Program-made: the position numbers and the translations under genes
Notes under the pieces: generated by a model
Told to the model about the DNA's origin: nothing
Databases searched by the model: none
Seen by the model: only the letters and a program-made list of their open reading frames with translations
Origin: Argyresthia goedartella
Taxonomy: Eukaryota > Arthropoda > Insecta > Lepidoptera > Argyresthiidae
Reading direction: 5' to 3'
NCBI GenBank assembly: GCA_949825045.1
Contig: OX463829.1
Location: 1,240,001-1,304,000 of the forward strand
Length of the DNA: 64,000 nt
Part shown: positions 1 to 10,747 of the stretch, piece after piece
Layout: each line of letters opens with the position of its first letter
How positions within the stretch are numbered: the first letter of the stretch is position 1

Positions 1-15
1 AAGAAGGCCGGCACT

Positions 16-363
16 GTGGCGCTCACTAATGCGCCTGGGCCCAAGAAGATGCAGCCCCCCCCTCCGCCACGTCCTGATCTGCAGGAAGAAACGGCGCCCG
101 CCTCGCTTATGGCGCAGGCGAACGACGGAGTCCCCAGGCAGAAGACGAAGCGGGGGGGGAAGAAGAAGAAGGCGACGGCTCCACCTGCCGCCGGCGCCGC
201 GGCGGCTACTCTCGCCGCTAGCGAGACTGCGGCCGCCGCTGGCGCCGCCACTCCGGCTACGGCGATAGGGCAGCAGGACTTGGGGCACCTCACAGCCTTG
301 CTCGCCCTCCTCAGCGACCCCACTGCCCTGGGCAGACTCACCGCTCTGCTCCGCAATGCATGA
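16..363 (+). CDS. C-terminal part of retrotransposon ORF1 (gag-like), partial
   Basis: The frame is open from the left edge to a TGA at 361-363, so the methionine at 16 is probably internal. The visible part is low complexity: a proline run, a lysine-rich segment (KRGGKKKK) and alanine-rich repeats. No zinc knuckle is visible; in this family the knuckles would lie upstream. The stop overlaps the ORF2 start in ATGCATGA (356-363), an arrangement that suggests stop-coupled reinitiation. It is identified as ORF1 from position rather than from a conserved domain. Confidence 0.65.
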   Translation: MALTNAPGPKKMQPPPPPRPDLQEETAPASLMAQANDGVPRQKTKRGGKKKKATAPPAAGAAAATLAASETAAAAGAATPATAIGQQDLGHLTALLALLSDPTALGRLTALLRNA

Positions 364-2953
364 GCCGCTCAGGGTCGTCCACTGGAACGCGCAGTCGCTG
401 ACAGGGAAGAAGCGGCTGCTCCACGTGTTCCTGAGGGACTACCGCGTCGACGTGATGCTCATCAGCGAGACATTCCTAGCCGGAAGCGACAAGCTGTCGC
501 TGCCCGGCTACTTCGTCTACCGCAAGGACGAGAAGTCCACCAGCGGCCGGGCCTTTCGAGGCTTGGCAGTCATCGTCGGCAGGCAGATCGTCCACCAGCT
601 CGTTGACGCCCAGGAGTATACATCCCTGTATGCTTTGGGCGTCGACCTCCAGGTCGCCGGCCAGGTGCTGCGACTCTACGCCGCCTACAAGCCCCCCAGT
701 ACACCAATCCGCACCGCCGAGCTACGGGGGTTGCTACAGTCGCCGCATCCGATACTCGTCGCTGGCGACCTCAACGCCAAGCACACCGTCTGGAACTCCA
801 CCAGGGTGTGCCCAGCTGGACGCGCCATCCTTGCCGACTCCGTGAGCCACAACTACGATGTCATCGGTCCCGACGAGCCCACCCACTTCGATTCGCGGGC
901 CGGTTGGGACACCATCGACGTCGTAGTCGTCAGAGGTCTCCGGACTCCGCCGAGCCAGGAGGTTCTCCCTGACCTCCCATCGGACCACAGGCCAGTACTT
1001 CTCGTCCTGGCGGACCTGCCCACCCGGGTCTCTCCGCCAGCATCACGCCGACGATACCAGTGGGGCGCCTTCACCGCCGCCCTCGACCAGTCTTCGACCA
1101 CATGTCCAGTCAACCAGCCGGAAGACGTTGACCGCCTGGCATCGCTGCTAACCACCCAGATCCGAGACGCGCTCGACCTATCATCGCACACCGTAGCTCG
1201 CGGGGGGAAGCCCAATCCTCTTCCTGCTGAGCTACGCGCACTCATCCGCGATAAGCGCGCTCTCCGGAAGCAGTGGCAGCAAACCCGCTGCCCAACGATG
1301 AAGACCAGGCTCAACGCCATGACGGCAGAGCTGAAGCGCCGACTTGATCTCCACGCCGAAGAATCTTGGGAACGCCACGTCGAGTCCATGGGCGACCACG
1401 TCCCCTCCGTGCATCGCCTATGCCGGGATTTGTCGACTACTCCAACTCCCGTCCGACCAATCCTGGGCAGCGACGGCCTACCAAGATTTCGAGCCCAAGA
1501 CCGTGCGGAGATCTTCGCCGAATGCCTCGAGAAGCAGTTCAAGCCGAACCCTACGGATGATGTGGAGCACGTCGCAGCAGTCGAGAGACACCTGCGAGAG
1601 TACTTCGCCTCGCCGATAGCTCCCGAAGAGGACCCCACCGTCGTCACGCCCGGCCAGATCATGCGTGCATTCAGACGTACCAAGCCCAGGAAAGCCCCGG
1701 GCGCAGACCGCATACCTAACATGGGGCTGCTACATTTGCCGCCACGTACTGTGGCGGCCGTTACGCGCCTGTTTAACGGTACCTTGCGCACGGGCCACTT
1801 CCCAACCCAATGGAAGGAGGGCTTGGTCATCATGTTGCCCAAGCCGGGCAAGGACTCCAAGCTGCCTGAGAGCTATCGGCCGATAACTCTACTGAGTACC
1901 ATCTCAAAGGTGTTTGAGAAACTCCTGCTGGCGAAGCTACTGCCCCACATCCAGCCGCGCCCAGAACAGTTCGGCTTCAGGCCCGAGCATTCTACGACGC
2001 TTCAGCTCACCAGAGTACTGAATGACATGACGGTTTGTTTAAACAAGAAGGAATACACTGTCGCAGTACTCCTGGACATGGAGAAGGCGTTTGACAGAGT
2101 ATGGCACGAGGGGTTGCTGTACAAATTGTCGACGTCTCCAGCCCCAAGAAGACTGGTCCAGATCATCGCCTCCTTCCTGAAGAATCGCCGCTTCCGAGTG
2201 ATGGTGGAAGACGCCGTCTCCGAGGAACACCCCGTTGCAGCCGGCGTCCCTCAGGGGTCCTGCCTGTCTCCAGCCTGTTACTCCCAATATACGGACGACA
2301 TCCCCGTCGGGCCGGGTGCCCAGCTGGCACTCTTCGCCGACGACGCTGCCTACTACGCGTCGTCGATCCAGGCACGGCACGCTGCCGTCAAACTGCAGCG
2401 CACCCTGGACATCTTGCCCGACTGGCTCGCAAAGTGGCGGTTGTCCGTCAACGTTGGGAAGACGCAGGCGCTCATCACAGGCCAGTCCCCCCTTCCACCA
2501 CCACTCCAGCTCCAAGGACAGGACATCGCGTGGTCTCCGCAGGTGAAGTACCTGGGAGTGACCATCGATCGCCGGCTCACCATGAAGCAACATGTCGACA
2601 ACGTCGTCAACCAGGTCAAGGTGGCACGCGCCAAGCTGCGTCCACTTCTCGACTCCAGCCTCCCTCTGAGGGCGAAGCTCGGGATCTACAAGTGCTACGT
2701 GAGATCCCGCCTCACCTACGCGGCCCCGGCATGGTACGCCCTGTGCTCGGAGACGAAGAAACGGAGACTCCGAGCCCAAGAGAACCTCTCTTTGCGTACC
2801 ATCGTCGACACCCCCCGCTACGTGAGGAATGCGACGATCCAGAGGGACCTCAGATGGGAACCAGTGGACCAGTTTGTCCAGAGGCTGGCGAAGGGCATGT
2901 TCGCGCGTGCGGATAGCTCACAACATCCGCATATCCGCGACATGGCGCCGTAA
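356..2953 (+). CDS. Jockey-like ORF2: endonuclease and reverse transcriptase, 865 aa
   Basis: This frame encodes the target-nicking endonuclease and reverse transcriptase of the element. The APE-type endonuclease shows N11, E38, the VAGDLN box (D138, N140) and the SDH box (209-211). The RT shows LDMEKAFDRVW with D574, GVPQGS and FADD (660-663). A C-terminal thumb region follows. The length of 865 residues fits jockey-clade ORF2 proteins and there is no internal stop or frameshift, so it may encode an active enzyme. A long minus-strand frame at 853-1860 is only a shadow of this GC-rich gene. The start at 356 is chosen because it overlaps the ORF1 stop. Confidence 0.9.
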   Translation: MHEPLRVVHWNAQSLTGKKRLLHVFLRDYRVDVMLISETFLAGSDKLSLPGYFVYRKDEKSTSGRAFRGLAVIVGRQIVHQLVDAQEYTSLYALGVDLQVAGQVLRLYAAYKPPSTPIRTAELRGLLQSPHPILVAGDLNAKHTVWNSTRVCPAGRAILADSVSHNYDVIGPDEPTHFDSRAGWDTIDVVVVRGLRTPPSQEVLPDLPSDHRPVLLVLADLPTRVSPPASRRRYQWGAFTAALDQSSTTCPVNQPEDVDRLASLLTTQIRDALDLSSHTVARGGKPNPLPAELRALIRDKRALRKQWQQTRCPTMKTRLNAMTAELKRRLDLHAEESWERHVESMGDHVPSVHRLCRDLSTTPTPVRPILGSDGLPRFRAQDRAEIFAECLEKQFKPNPTDDVEHVAAVERHLREYFASPIAPEEDPTVVTPGQIMRAFRRTKPRKAPGADRIPNMGLLHLPPRTVAAVTRLFNGTLRTGHFPTQWKEGLVIMLPKPGKDSKLPESYRPITLLSTISKVFEKLLLAKLLPHIQPRPEQFGFRPEHSTTLQLTRVLNDMTVCLNKKEYTVAVLLDMEKAFDRVWHEGLLYKLSTSPAPRRLVQIIASFLKNRRFRVMVEDAVSEEHPVAAGVPQGSCLSPACYSQYTDDIPVGPGAQLALFADDAAYYASSIQARHAAVKLQRTLDILPDWLAKWRLSVNVGKTQALITGQSPLPPPLQLQGQDIAWSPQVKYLGVTIDRRLTMKQHVDNVVNQVKVARAKLRPLLDSSLPLRAKLGIYKCYVRSRLTYAAPAWYALCSETKKRRLRAQENLSLRTIVDTPRYVRNATIQRDLRWEPVDQFVQRLAKGMFARADSSQHPHIRDMAP

Positions 2954-3182
2954 CACGCGCGCCCGCCCGACCGCCGCCGCCTGCCACGCGACCTGGTTGC
3001 CTAGCCGGCGATCATCCAACGGAACAACCCCTCGTGAGAAGATCTCCACCGCCCGCGAGGGCCCCCCGATGACCTGTCCATAGGAGTGGACAGAGGCGCT
3101 TCTTCAGGAAGAGATCCGATGATCTGACCCTGACTCCCCACGCCCCAGAATGGGTGCGTGAGATGAATTCTTGATTGATTGA

Positions 3183-3258
3183 TTCTATAGTGATCTGTTT
3201 TGATACCAACCATTCGACAATTTGTTGGTTTTCTCCATGACATGGTGGGTGTTCTTTC
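3183..3258 (-). pseudogene. Displaced exon piece of DDE transposase pseudogene
   Basis: Read on the minus strand this 76-base gap encodes RTPTMSWRK and, after a one-base frameshift, IVEWLVSKQITI. It is the continuation of the exon whose start lies at 10876-10887 on the far side of the Copia element; across the CTTTC target duplication the reading continues in frame as RLE-RTPTMSWRK. Its other end is cut by the jockey-like element. See the pseudogene at 10876-11970. Confidence 0.75.
3254..3258. repeat. Target-site duplication of Copia element (left)
   Basis: CTTTC immediately precedes the TG of the 5' LTR and is repeated at 10876-10880 immediately after the 3' LTR. A 5 bp duplication is the usual size for Copia integration. 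Confidence 0.85.
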
Positions 3259-3302
3259 TGTTAAAAGAGGTTTACAGTTTTCCATTGAACTATATGTCTA
3301 AC
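3259..3302 (+). repeat. Copia 5' LTR, first part
   Basis: These 44 bases match the first 44 bases of the 3' LTR at 10748 with a few substitutions. The LTR is interrupted at TAAC by the nested element and resumes at 7503. Confidence 0.9.
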
Positions 3303-3434
3303 TGTAGTGTGTCACCACCTTTAGCCGATACGTCTCTATAATAACCAATGTCTGTATCCATCCTGAGTCATTAAACGCCCGTCTTTGAACCAACAAACAC
3401 GTCTCTCACTACATCCCATAGGCCCATCCCTACA
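3303..3434 (+). repeat. Left LTR of nested non-coding element
   Basis: 132 bp. It holds a TATA-like CTCTATAATAA and an ATTAAA that could serve as polyadenylation signal. It is identical by eye to 7367-7498. Confidence 0.93.
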
Positions 3435-3450
3435 TGGCGACCTTGCCAGG
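3435..3450 (+). promoter_or_regulatory. Primer-binding site candidate of nested LTR element
   Basis: TGGCGACCTTGCCAGG lies directly after the LTR. TGGCG-type sites occur in many insect Ty3/gypsy elements, which would hint that a Ty3/gypsy element supplies its enzymes. The matching tRNA was not determined. Confidence 0.55.
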
Positions 3451-6400
3451 CCAGCCTGCCCTAAAAGGCAGTGCTGCGCCGAATGGCATATTTCGTGTAA
3501 AGTGAAATGATATTTTGGACTAAATGTGAAATAAAATGTGAAAAGGACAAAAAGTGCTAAAATTATACCTAAATAACTACTGTAAGAAAATTATACCTTT
3601 ATACATATAAATAAACTGTTAATAGATTCAATATATCAGGAACTACTTAAATAGATAAAATAATGGACATTTAAATGAAGATTAAAATTACATAAAAATT
3701 ATATACCTACAAAATTAAGAAGACCGCAAAATAAAACTAGAACCAAAAGCAGAACCAGTGACCAAATTAAAAAACAAAATAACCTAAAAACCCAAATTAT
3801 AAAGAGGATTCCTGCTGGGTGCCGGGTGATCTGTGCAAGCCTAGATGATGTGCGATGCAGGGCGCAGGGCGAATTGTACGCTGCACAATGTACGGGTCCG
3901 ATGAGGAGCAGCTGGGAGATGTTGTCCCGGAGTGATGAGCTGCAGCACCACGCAGTAGGAATGATAGGCACCACGTGAAGTCTTCATGAGTGAGTCGTGA
4001 CCAATTTTTTCCAATTCCATGTCAATGAATTATACATTTTATGCGAGTTAATTTGATTTATTTTATCAGATGTTGTTTTGTGTGTTAAATAATAATGACG
4101 GAAATTGTTAATTTGGATATAAAAGAAAAATAATGATGGAATAGAAATTGAATATTTAAGTAAGTATTTTATAAATGATTTGTAGTATTTACTTTACACC
4201 CCTGAATATGGTGTACTTAATAAATAATTCAGATTAATTTGTAAAGGGTTGACGACAAGAACTACATTTTTTTAAATAATTTAGTTTGATGATGAATGAG
4301 TTAAAGGATGACATTGATTGTGTGGCGTATGTTTGTGTGTATTTTTTCCAGTGAATTTATAATTTTAAATTGTAAAGTATTTACAATAATTGTCTTAGTA
4401 ACATATCCAGTTAGTACGTATTCAAACCATATTTGCATGTAACGCGATGCAATACAATACAGTTAACAACAGAGTACCAAATTAGGGGACCACCGAGAAT
4501 TTGTTTTAGTTCTGACAAAAATGGATCGTGACGATACAAAACAATATCAATAGATATACCAATTTTTTTTTCCGAGGATGATTGCATAAAGTAAAGAATA
4601 ATTGGAAGAATATTTACAATGAAAAGTTAGTAGGTAGTACAGTACAGTTAGCAAGAGAAGTATGAATAAATGTTTGATAACTGTTTTTTTTTTGGGAATG
4701 GAGATATTTATGAAGGCCGTAAAGTAAATTGAATTAGTTTGACACGAGTTATTTTGGATGAGGATTTTGATAGTAGTTTATTTTTGGAGGAGACGATTTT
4801 GAGAAATATGGGAAGAATGTGGTTTAATATGTGAAGTAGGAAGATAAAAGTTTTGTTGTTTTATAGCCGTTCTAATATTTTATTAAATAATTGCCTCATA
4901 ATTCAAATTTACTCCAAATGTACAATCAAGTACATAAATGTTTCATGACTTGGTAACAGTCACAGTTATTCCAAGTAATTCAATATAGTGTTCGCAGGCA
5001 ATCCAAATATGGGCATGCAACACTGCAGAAGAATCCAAATTAGGTAGAACACTTGTTTCGATTACAGACGTAAAATAATTGTTATTATAAGTTCATGTTA
5101 CTACAGTTCGACTTGTATAGAGCGAAAGATTTTAGTTTCAGTTGACTACTATGGGAGATACGTAAAAGGTGATGAATGATTGATAGCAAGCTTAGGGTAC
5201 CGCAAAGAGATAAAGTTTGGAACCATTTTTAAATTACAGTATGAAATGAATTTTAATAGTATGAGTATGTACGAAAATCAGTTGAGTGTGTGTAATAAAT
5301 ATTTAGTATGCTAAATAAGTACGTCTTAGAGAGAAGATAACTTGAGTTATTTTTTTTTGTGTGTTCAGATTTTTATGTTTCATTAGTTTTCAGAATAATT
5401 TACAGATAAAGTAGTTTAACCTCAGATTTAAAATACATTACTAACGACGGAACCACTTACGTTAGTTTAATACAAAAGATTGTTTCGAGATTGCATTTAC
5501 GTTTATTTTATTTTACAGATTGCAATCGAGTCTATTAATAGAATTATAGTCTGACCAGCGGATATGGTCACTTCTTCTTGTTTTATATTGAGAGTTGAAA
5601 AGTATGGAAATTTAATGAAATTAAAAGTTAATCGTTGTTATGAAGGTTTATTTCATATTTGATATTTTTGAGTTTTATGATAGTATTACATAGGAAAGTT
5701 GATTTTGTTTGGATTTGGGAATGTTGGTTTTTGGTTAGGAATAAAACGTATGAATTTGAGAGAAGGTGTGGAATGTGCAGGATTGTTACTCTAGGCCACA
5801 GAGCAAGGTAGTTGGGAACACTTCGTTTGTTAAGTTTTCGAGAAAAGTTGGACTGATCATCCAATCTTTACAGAATATCTTAAAATTCGAAGGATTCGTA
5901 TGGATTGAGTATAAGTTATGTTTTTAGTATGGTACGTAACTATTGGCGAGTCCGATATGTTATTGTATTTTCATCAAAGTCTCAAAGGTACAAGGTACAA
6001 GGCACGAATCCTTCCTCTTCGATCATGATGTGGACGAGTTTCCTTTGTGAGAAAGTTGGATATCGATGACCTAATAAGCTCGCGAGCCAGGTACTATTAG
6101 TCTATGTATTTAAGTATTATTATAAAAAGTACCTTATAAAGTAAATACCAGTGTGTATAAAAAGTACCTATAAATGTGCACTCACTACATGTGAATATTA
6201 AGGGTCCGGATCCCGATAATTAAAGTACCTATATGAAGTGATAAGGAGATTATAATAAAGACTTTGTTTGAAAGAGATTGTTTATGAAAAGAAAAGTACA
6301 TTTTGATGGGTTTTGAAAAGATGGTTATTATATTATGTTTATGTAGAGTGTTTTTTGGATAAGAAAGTAATAATGAGATTTATGACAAATATAAAAATGG

Positions 6401-7366
6401 TATTCACTAGATATATGAAAAAAAAAAAGAAGTTTGAATAAAACATAGACAAAGAGTTATTTGTTAGTGTTGTAGTTAGTAATTTTGAGAGTATGGTAGT
6501 AAATTAGAAGTATTGTTTCTGTTATTGAGAGCATGTACTTAAGTAGAGAGGAAAGTCTGTTTTTGTTGTCTGGTATGCAAGTAAGAAAATGAATGAGTTT
6601 AAATATTGCTGAATGAGAAAGCAAAAATAAATAAATGTTATTGTCGCCAACCCTACCCTATTCTACCCTACCCTATACTACCTACTACAAATTCTTTTTT
6701 ACCAACAGTTTGTGTTTAGTATTTGAATCTTTTTTATCGGCGTAGGTTTTAATTATTAACCTATCATGTATCTTTACTTTTAGAATGGTGGATTATAAAC
6801 CACATTATATCCATAGTAATAGTAAACAACCTCTGTATGGTTAATTTTTATATTATTAACAATAAACATGTATCGTTTTCATACCTATATTTTTGCAATG
6901 GCGGTGTAGTTTAAAAAAAAAAAAAAAACAATTGAAAATGCAAAGATAATTATTTTAATTAAAATTATATTTGACAAGTTGTCATTGTTTATGTTAAAAA
7001 AAAAATGAAAATTAAAATAAATATTTATAGTTATACTTCACTACTGTTGATGTTTTGGATATGTTTTTATTTCAGTATTTTTTTTTTGTATAAGTAGTTA
7101 TCAGTGATTAGATGAAGAGTTATCAGATGGTTAAAATGTTAAAATGAAATGTAAGATGTTTTGCAAAGTTTGTTGATGTTGATGATGTTATTCGATTTGG
7201 CATAAATAACAGCATATTATTTAAAAGTAGTATTATTTGAAATTAAAAGATAAAAAAGTCACATTGGATTGTATAGGTTATTTATTTTAAGATTTTTAAA
7301 TAAATTTTGTTTTAATGTTAGAAAAAATAAGATACCAAATTTTTCTTTCAAAAAAAAGGTGGAAGG
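3435..7366 (+). other. Interior of nested LTR element, no coding capacity
   Basis: I found no reading frame here with recognisable content. From about 4020 to 6640 the plus strand is strikingly poor in C and rich in A, G and T, unlike the flanks. Such skew is seen in sense strands of LTR element genomes. A minus-strand frame of 91 codons at 3699-3974 and one of 78 codons at 5628-5864 have no recognisable features and are probably chance. Confidence 0.7.
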
Positions 7367-7498
7367 TGTAGTGTGTCACCACCTTTAGCCGATACGTCTC
7401 TATAATAACCAATGTCTGTATCCATCCTGAGTCATTAAACGCCCGTCTTTGAACCAACAAACACGTCTCTCACTACATCCCATAGGCCCATCCCTACA
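7367..7498 (+). repeat. Right LTR of nested non-coding element
   Basis: 132 bp, identical by eye to the left LTR and preceded by the purine tract ending GGTGGAAGG. Confidence 0.93.
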
Positions 7499-7502
7499 TA
7501 AC

Positions 7503-7586
7503 CAGGCCACATGTATTTTATTATTGTTTGTTTATATATGTCAATACTGTCACTATACATTTTGAATAAATCGATCCACCTGAATA
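7503..7586 (+). repeat. Copia 5' LTR, second part
   Basis: These 84 bases resume the Copia LTR after the nested insertion and match 10792-10875 closely. The total of 44 plus 84 equals the 128 bp of the intact 3' LTR. Confidence 0.9.
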
Positions 7587-7699
7587 TGGTAGCAGATCTC
7601 GGTATTTTTTCAATAAATTCAAAATGTATTACGTAAATATATGTGTTGTGAGCTAGGAAAAATAATTATCTCTCTATTGTGAGTAATTTTTCTGAACAA

Positions 7700-8024
7700 T
7701 ATACGTTTTCAAGCAAGAATTTTCAAATTCGTTGATATTGGTAGAATAGAAGGTAAAGAAAATTGGCAGACATGGCGCTGTAAAGTACTCCTACTACTGC
7801 GAGAAACTCCAAGAGGTTTGGATACAATAAGCGGTAATTTAAAGCCACCAACCTCACCAGACTCTACAGCAACCTCAAATGCTATTGCGGAATACGATAA
7901 ATCTGAAAGAGAATCATGTCAACTGATATATAATGAAAGAGTTAAACTAATTGGCACAAGGATCAAACAAGGAGGTCTCTACAAGCTAGATGTACAAATC
8001 TCAGGTGTCCAAATCCAGAACTAA
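7700..8024 (+). pseudogene. Copia gag remnant
   Basis: The start reads like a Copia gag N-terminus (an FxNWQTWRCKV-like stretch followed by acidic and polar residues, ending NERVKLIGTRI). The body of gag, the zinc knuckle and the protease are absent, and the text jumps to integrase within about 50 bases. It is called gag from position and weak resemblance. Confidence 0.5.
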
Positions 8025-8053
8025 ATATAGTATCAACAGAAAACACTTTGTAG

Positions 8054-9298
8054 TTGTTTCATGAAAGATTTGCTCATCAGAACAAAAGACACGTAAAGCA
8101 GCTGATTGAAAAAGAACTTGGTATCAAAGTGAAACTCGACTCTGAATTATGTACAGGATGTATTTATGGAAAGACACATAGACATACATTTGGAACAAGA
8201 GAAAGAGCTAAAGAACCAGGTGAAATAATACATACTGATGTGTGTGGCCCATTCCCAAATTCATTCACGAAATTGCGTTATTTTGTACTGTTTAAAGATG
8301 ACTACACCAAATATCGTCAAGTTTTCTTCATGAAACACAAATCCGAAGTTAAAGGTAAGTTAGTACAGATGATAAAAGAAGCTAGAACGGCTGGTCATGT
8401 TATAAAAACAGTCCTAAGCGACAATGGTGGAGAATTCAAAAATGAAGCTGTTGAGAAAATACTCCAATCGTACGGTATTGAACACCGCTTTACGATGCCG
8501 TATACACCGGAACAAAATGGGTGTTGTGAAAGAGAAAACAGAACTCTTGTCGAAGCAGCACGTACTATGATGAATGACGCTCATGAAGAACTCCCACTTG
8601 CCTGTTGGTCCGAGCTCATCAGCACGGCTGCATACATTTTAAACACAACTGGGCCGACTTCTGAAGAAGGAAAGTCACCATTTGGAGTATGGTTTAAGAA
8701 GAAACCCTCCATAAAACACATGAGAGTTATTGGAACAGAATGTTTTGCACACGTACCTAAACAAAAGCGTACAAAGATGTCCAAAAATGCTCAAAAATGT
8801 ATATTAATTAGCTACGACGGTGATGACGGCTATCGGTTACTCGGCTTTAACAAAAATAACGAACCAACATTGATCAGGTCCAGAGATGTAACATTTAATG
8901 AATCACTAATCAGATCTTTTGGATTAGGATTAGATGCTCCAGAAGCAAATGATCAAGCAACAACTGAAATTGAGATTAACTTCCCTAAGACACAAGTAAA
9001 TCACCCCATCTTTGATGCAAGGGAGGAAATAGTACAAGATCCTGAAATATCTTCTGAACAGATACAAGTACAAGATCCCGAACCTGAAGTATCTTCTGAT
9101 GATATACCTCAAATACAAGATGATTTACACAGTCAAGATGAAGAAGATGAAATGTATGATACTCCTGAAGTGAGATATCTTCGCGACAGATCGACAATAC
9201 GCCCTCCAGTAAGATATGACGACTTCATTATGTCTGCTATTGTTAATGATTCGGATGAACCGAGAACATACAAAGAAGCTTTAAAAAGTCCTCAATAA
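8054..9298 (+). pseudogene. Copia integrase and pol linker, ends in premature stop
   Basis: The protein starts inside the integrase zinc-binding region (HERFAHQNKRH and CTGCIYGK give the HHCC residues). The catalytic core shows HTDVCGP, LSDNGGEF and NGCCERENRT, the D, D and E positions of a Copia integrase. An acidic linker follows. A TAA at 9296-9298 interrupts the frame just before RT; the next block (9308-9820) is in the same frame, so this is a single nonsense change and not a natural gene end. Confidence 0.85.
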
Positions 9299-9307
9299 AC
9301 TGAATGG

Positions 9308-10538
9308 TTGAAAGCTATGGAAAGCGAGGTTAAATCCCTAAATTTTAACAAGACTTGGTGTCTAGTAGAACAACCGAAAGACAGGAAACTGATTTCTTAT
9401 AAATGGGTCTACAAAAAGAAAACCAATGCTGATGGAAGCCTTGATAAGTACAAAGCTCGACTCGTAGCGAGAGGTTATACGCAAGAAAAAGGAATAGACT
9501 ATGACGAAACATTTAGTCCTGTTGCTAGCATGGCGACAATCAGAGCAATCTTAAGTGTTGCAGCAAACGAAGGACTCTCTCTAATACAGTTTGATGTTGC
9601 CACCGCCTTTCTAAATGGATCATTGAACGAAGACATATACATGCGTCAACCAGAAGGGTTTAGTGATGCTTCAAATCGAGTCTGTAAATTAAAGAGAAGT
9701 TTATACGGTCTTAAACAATCTCCAAGGTGCTGGAACACATGTATTGTTGATTACTTGAAATTAATCGGATTTAAGCAATGTGACAACGATCCATGTTTGT
9801 TTATTCGAAACAGGAAATAAGATAATCATGGGACTTTACGTTGACGATGGCTTGATTGCCTCAACAAACGAAAAATAATCCGAGAAGTTTCTAAGTGAAC
9901 TAAAAAGAAAGTTCAAGATTACAACAAAGCCAGCCTCTTTCTTCCTTGGATTAGAGATCTTAAAAGACAATAATGGGTCCATTAAAGTTTCTCAGAAACA
10001 CTACATACTTAAGCTTCTACAAAGATTCAGAATGAGTGATTGCACGGCTATCAGTACTCCTATAATCAAAGAAGCACAGACTGATACGGAAAAAGACAAT
10101 GAAGTAAAATTTCCTTATAGAGAAGCTGTCGGTGCATTAGCATACCTAATGACAGGAACCAGACCAGATATATCTTACGCCATAAGTGTTGTATCTAGAA
10201 CACTGGATAATCCATCAAATGAAGATGTTGTAAAGGTCAAACGCATTTTCAGATACCTTAAAGGAACAATTGACTCATCCATTGTATACAAAAAGGATCA
10301 TGGCGGAGATCTCGAAACTGCACGCTCTACTTCTGGAATACTGTGCATGTATGCTGGTGGTGCTCTATCATGGGCAAACCGAAAACAGACATCAGTAGCG
10401 ATATCAAGCACTGAAGCGGAAATAGTAGCCGCGAGCGAAGCAGCTCGTGAAATAGTTTGGCTCAAACGTCTATTTCAAGAAATTACTGTCTTGAAAGAAA
10501 TTCCCACTCTGCAGGTTGATAATCAAGCAGCTAGCTAG
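9308..10538 (+). pseudogene. Copia reverse transcriptase and RNase H, frameshifted
   Basis: The first part (to 9820) carries the RT motifs KARLVARGYTQ, DYDETFSPVA, QFDVATAFLNG and LYGLKQSPR. A one-base shift near 9815 moves the frame; the continuation contains LYVDDGLIAS, the Copia YVDD box, another stop, then GALAYLMTGTRPDISYA and the RNase H end (STEAEIVAASEAAREIVWL). The first RNase H aspartate block is missing before TARSTSG, pointing to a small deletion. The enzyme cannot be made intact. Confidence 0.88.
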
Positions 10539-10747
10539 CACAGAACCCGGAGCTTCATAGAAGAACCAAGCATATCGCTAGACATTTGAACTTGTGAGCT
10601 TTAATGAACTACAGGTAAAATATGTTCCGAGTCAATATCAATGTGCTGACATACTGACATAACCTGTGTCTAAACCAAGACTGGTATTTATATGTGGCAT
10701 TATGGGTTTAACCCTGTAACGGCTTAACGTTCACCAAAATGGGAGGA

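Larger units (their letters stand above)
1..3182 (+). mobile_element. Jockey-like non-LTR retrotransposon, open at left edge
   Basis: The stretch carries the end of an ORF1, a full ORF2 with endonuclease and reverse transcriptase, a GC-rich 3' UTR of about 230 bases and a short tetranucleotide tail (TTGA repeated) at about 3168-3182. Its left end lies outside the window. It is much more GC-rich than the sequence to its right. The tail abuts 3183-3258, a piece of a DDE transposase pseudogene exon, so this element inserted into that older gene. The jockey clade is inferred from the order endonuclease then RT, the absence of RNase H and the FADD box. Confidence 0.9.
3303..7498 (+). mobile_element. 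Non-coding (non-autonomous) LTR retrotransposon nested in Copia LTR
   Basis: Two 132 bp LTRs (3303-3434 and 7367-7498) look identical base for base and start TGTAGTG and end CTACA. The element is flanked by the 4 bp duplication TAAC (3299-3302 and 7499-7502). A primer-binding site candidate, TGGCGACCTTGCCAGG, begins directly after the left LTR and a purine tract (7350-7366) precedes the right LTR. The 3.9 kb interior has no substantial reading frame, no RT, integrase or gag motif. This is the structure of a large retrotransposon derivative moved by another element's proteins. Identical LTRs imply a recent insertion. Strand is assigned from the binding site and purine tract. Confidence 0.93.

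Noticed and set aside
853..1860. A 335-codon minus-strand frame
   Set aside because: It is the antisense shadow of the GC-rich jockey-like ORF2, which carries clear endonuclease and RT motifs on the plus strand.
2039..2779. A 246-codon minus-strand frame and several plus-strand frames in the RT region
   Set aside because: They overlap the real ORF2, have no recognisable domain, and reflect GC-rich codon use.
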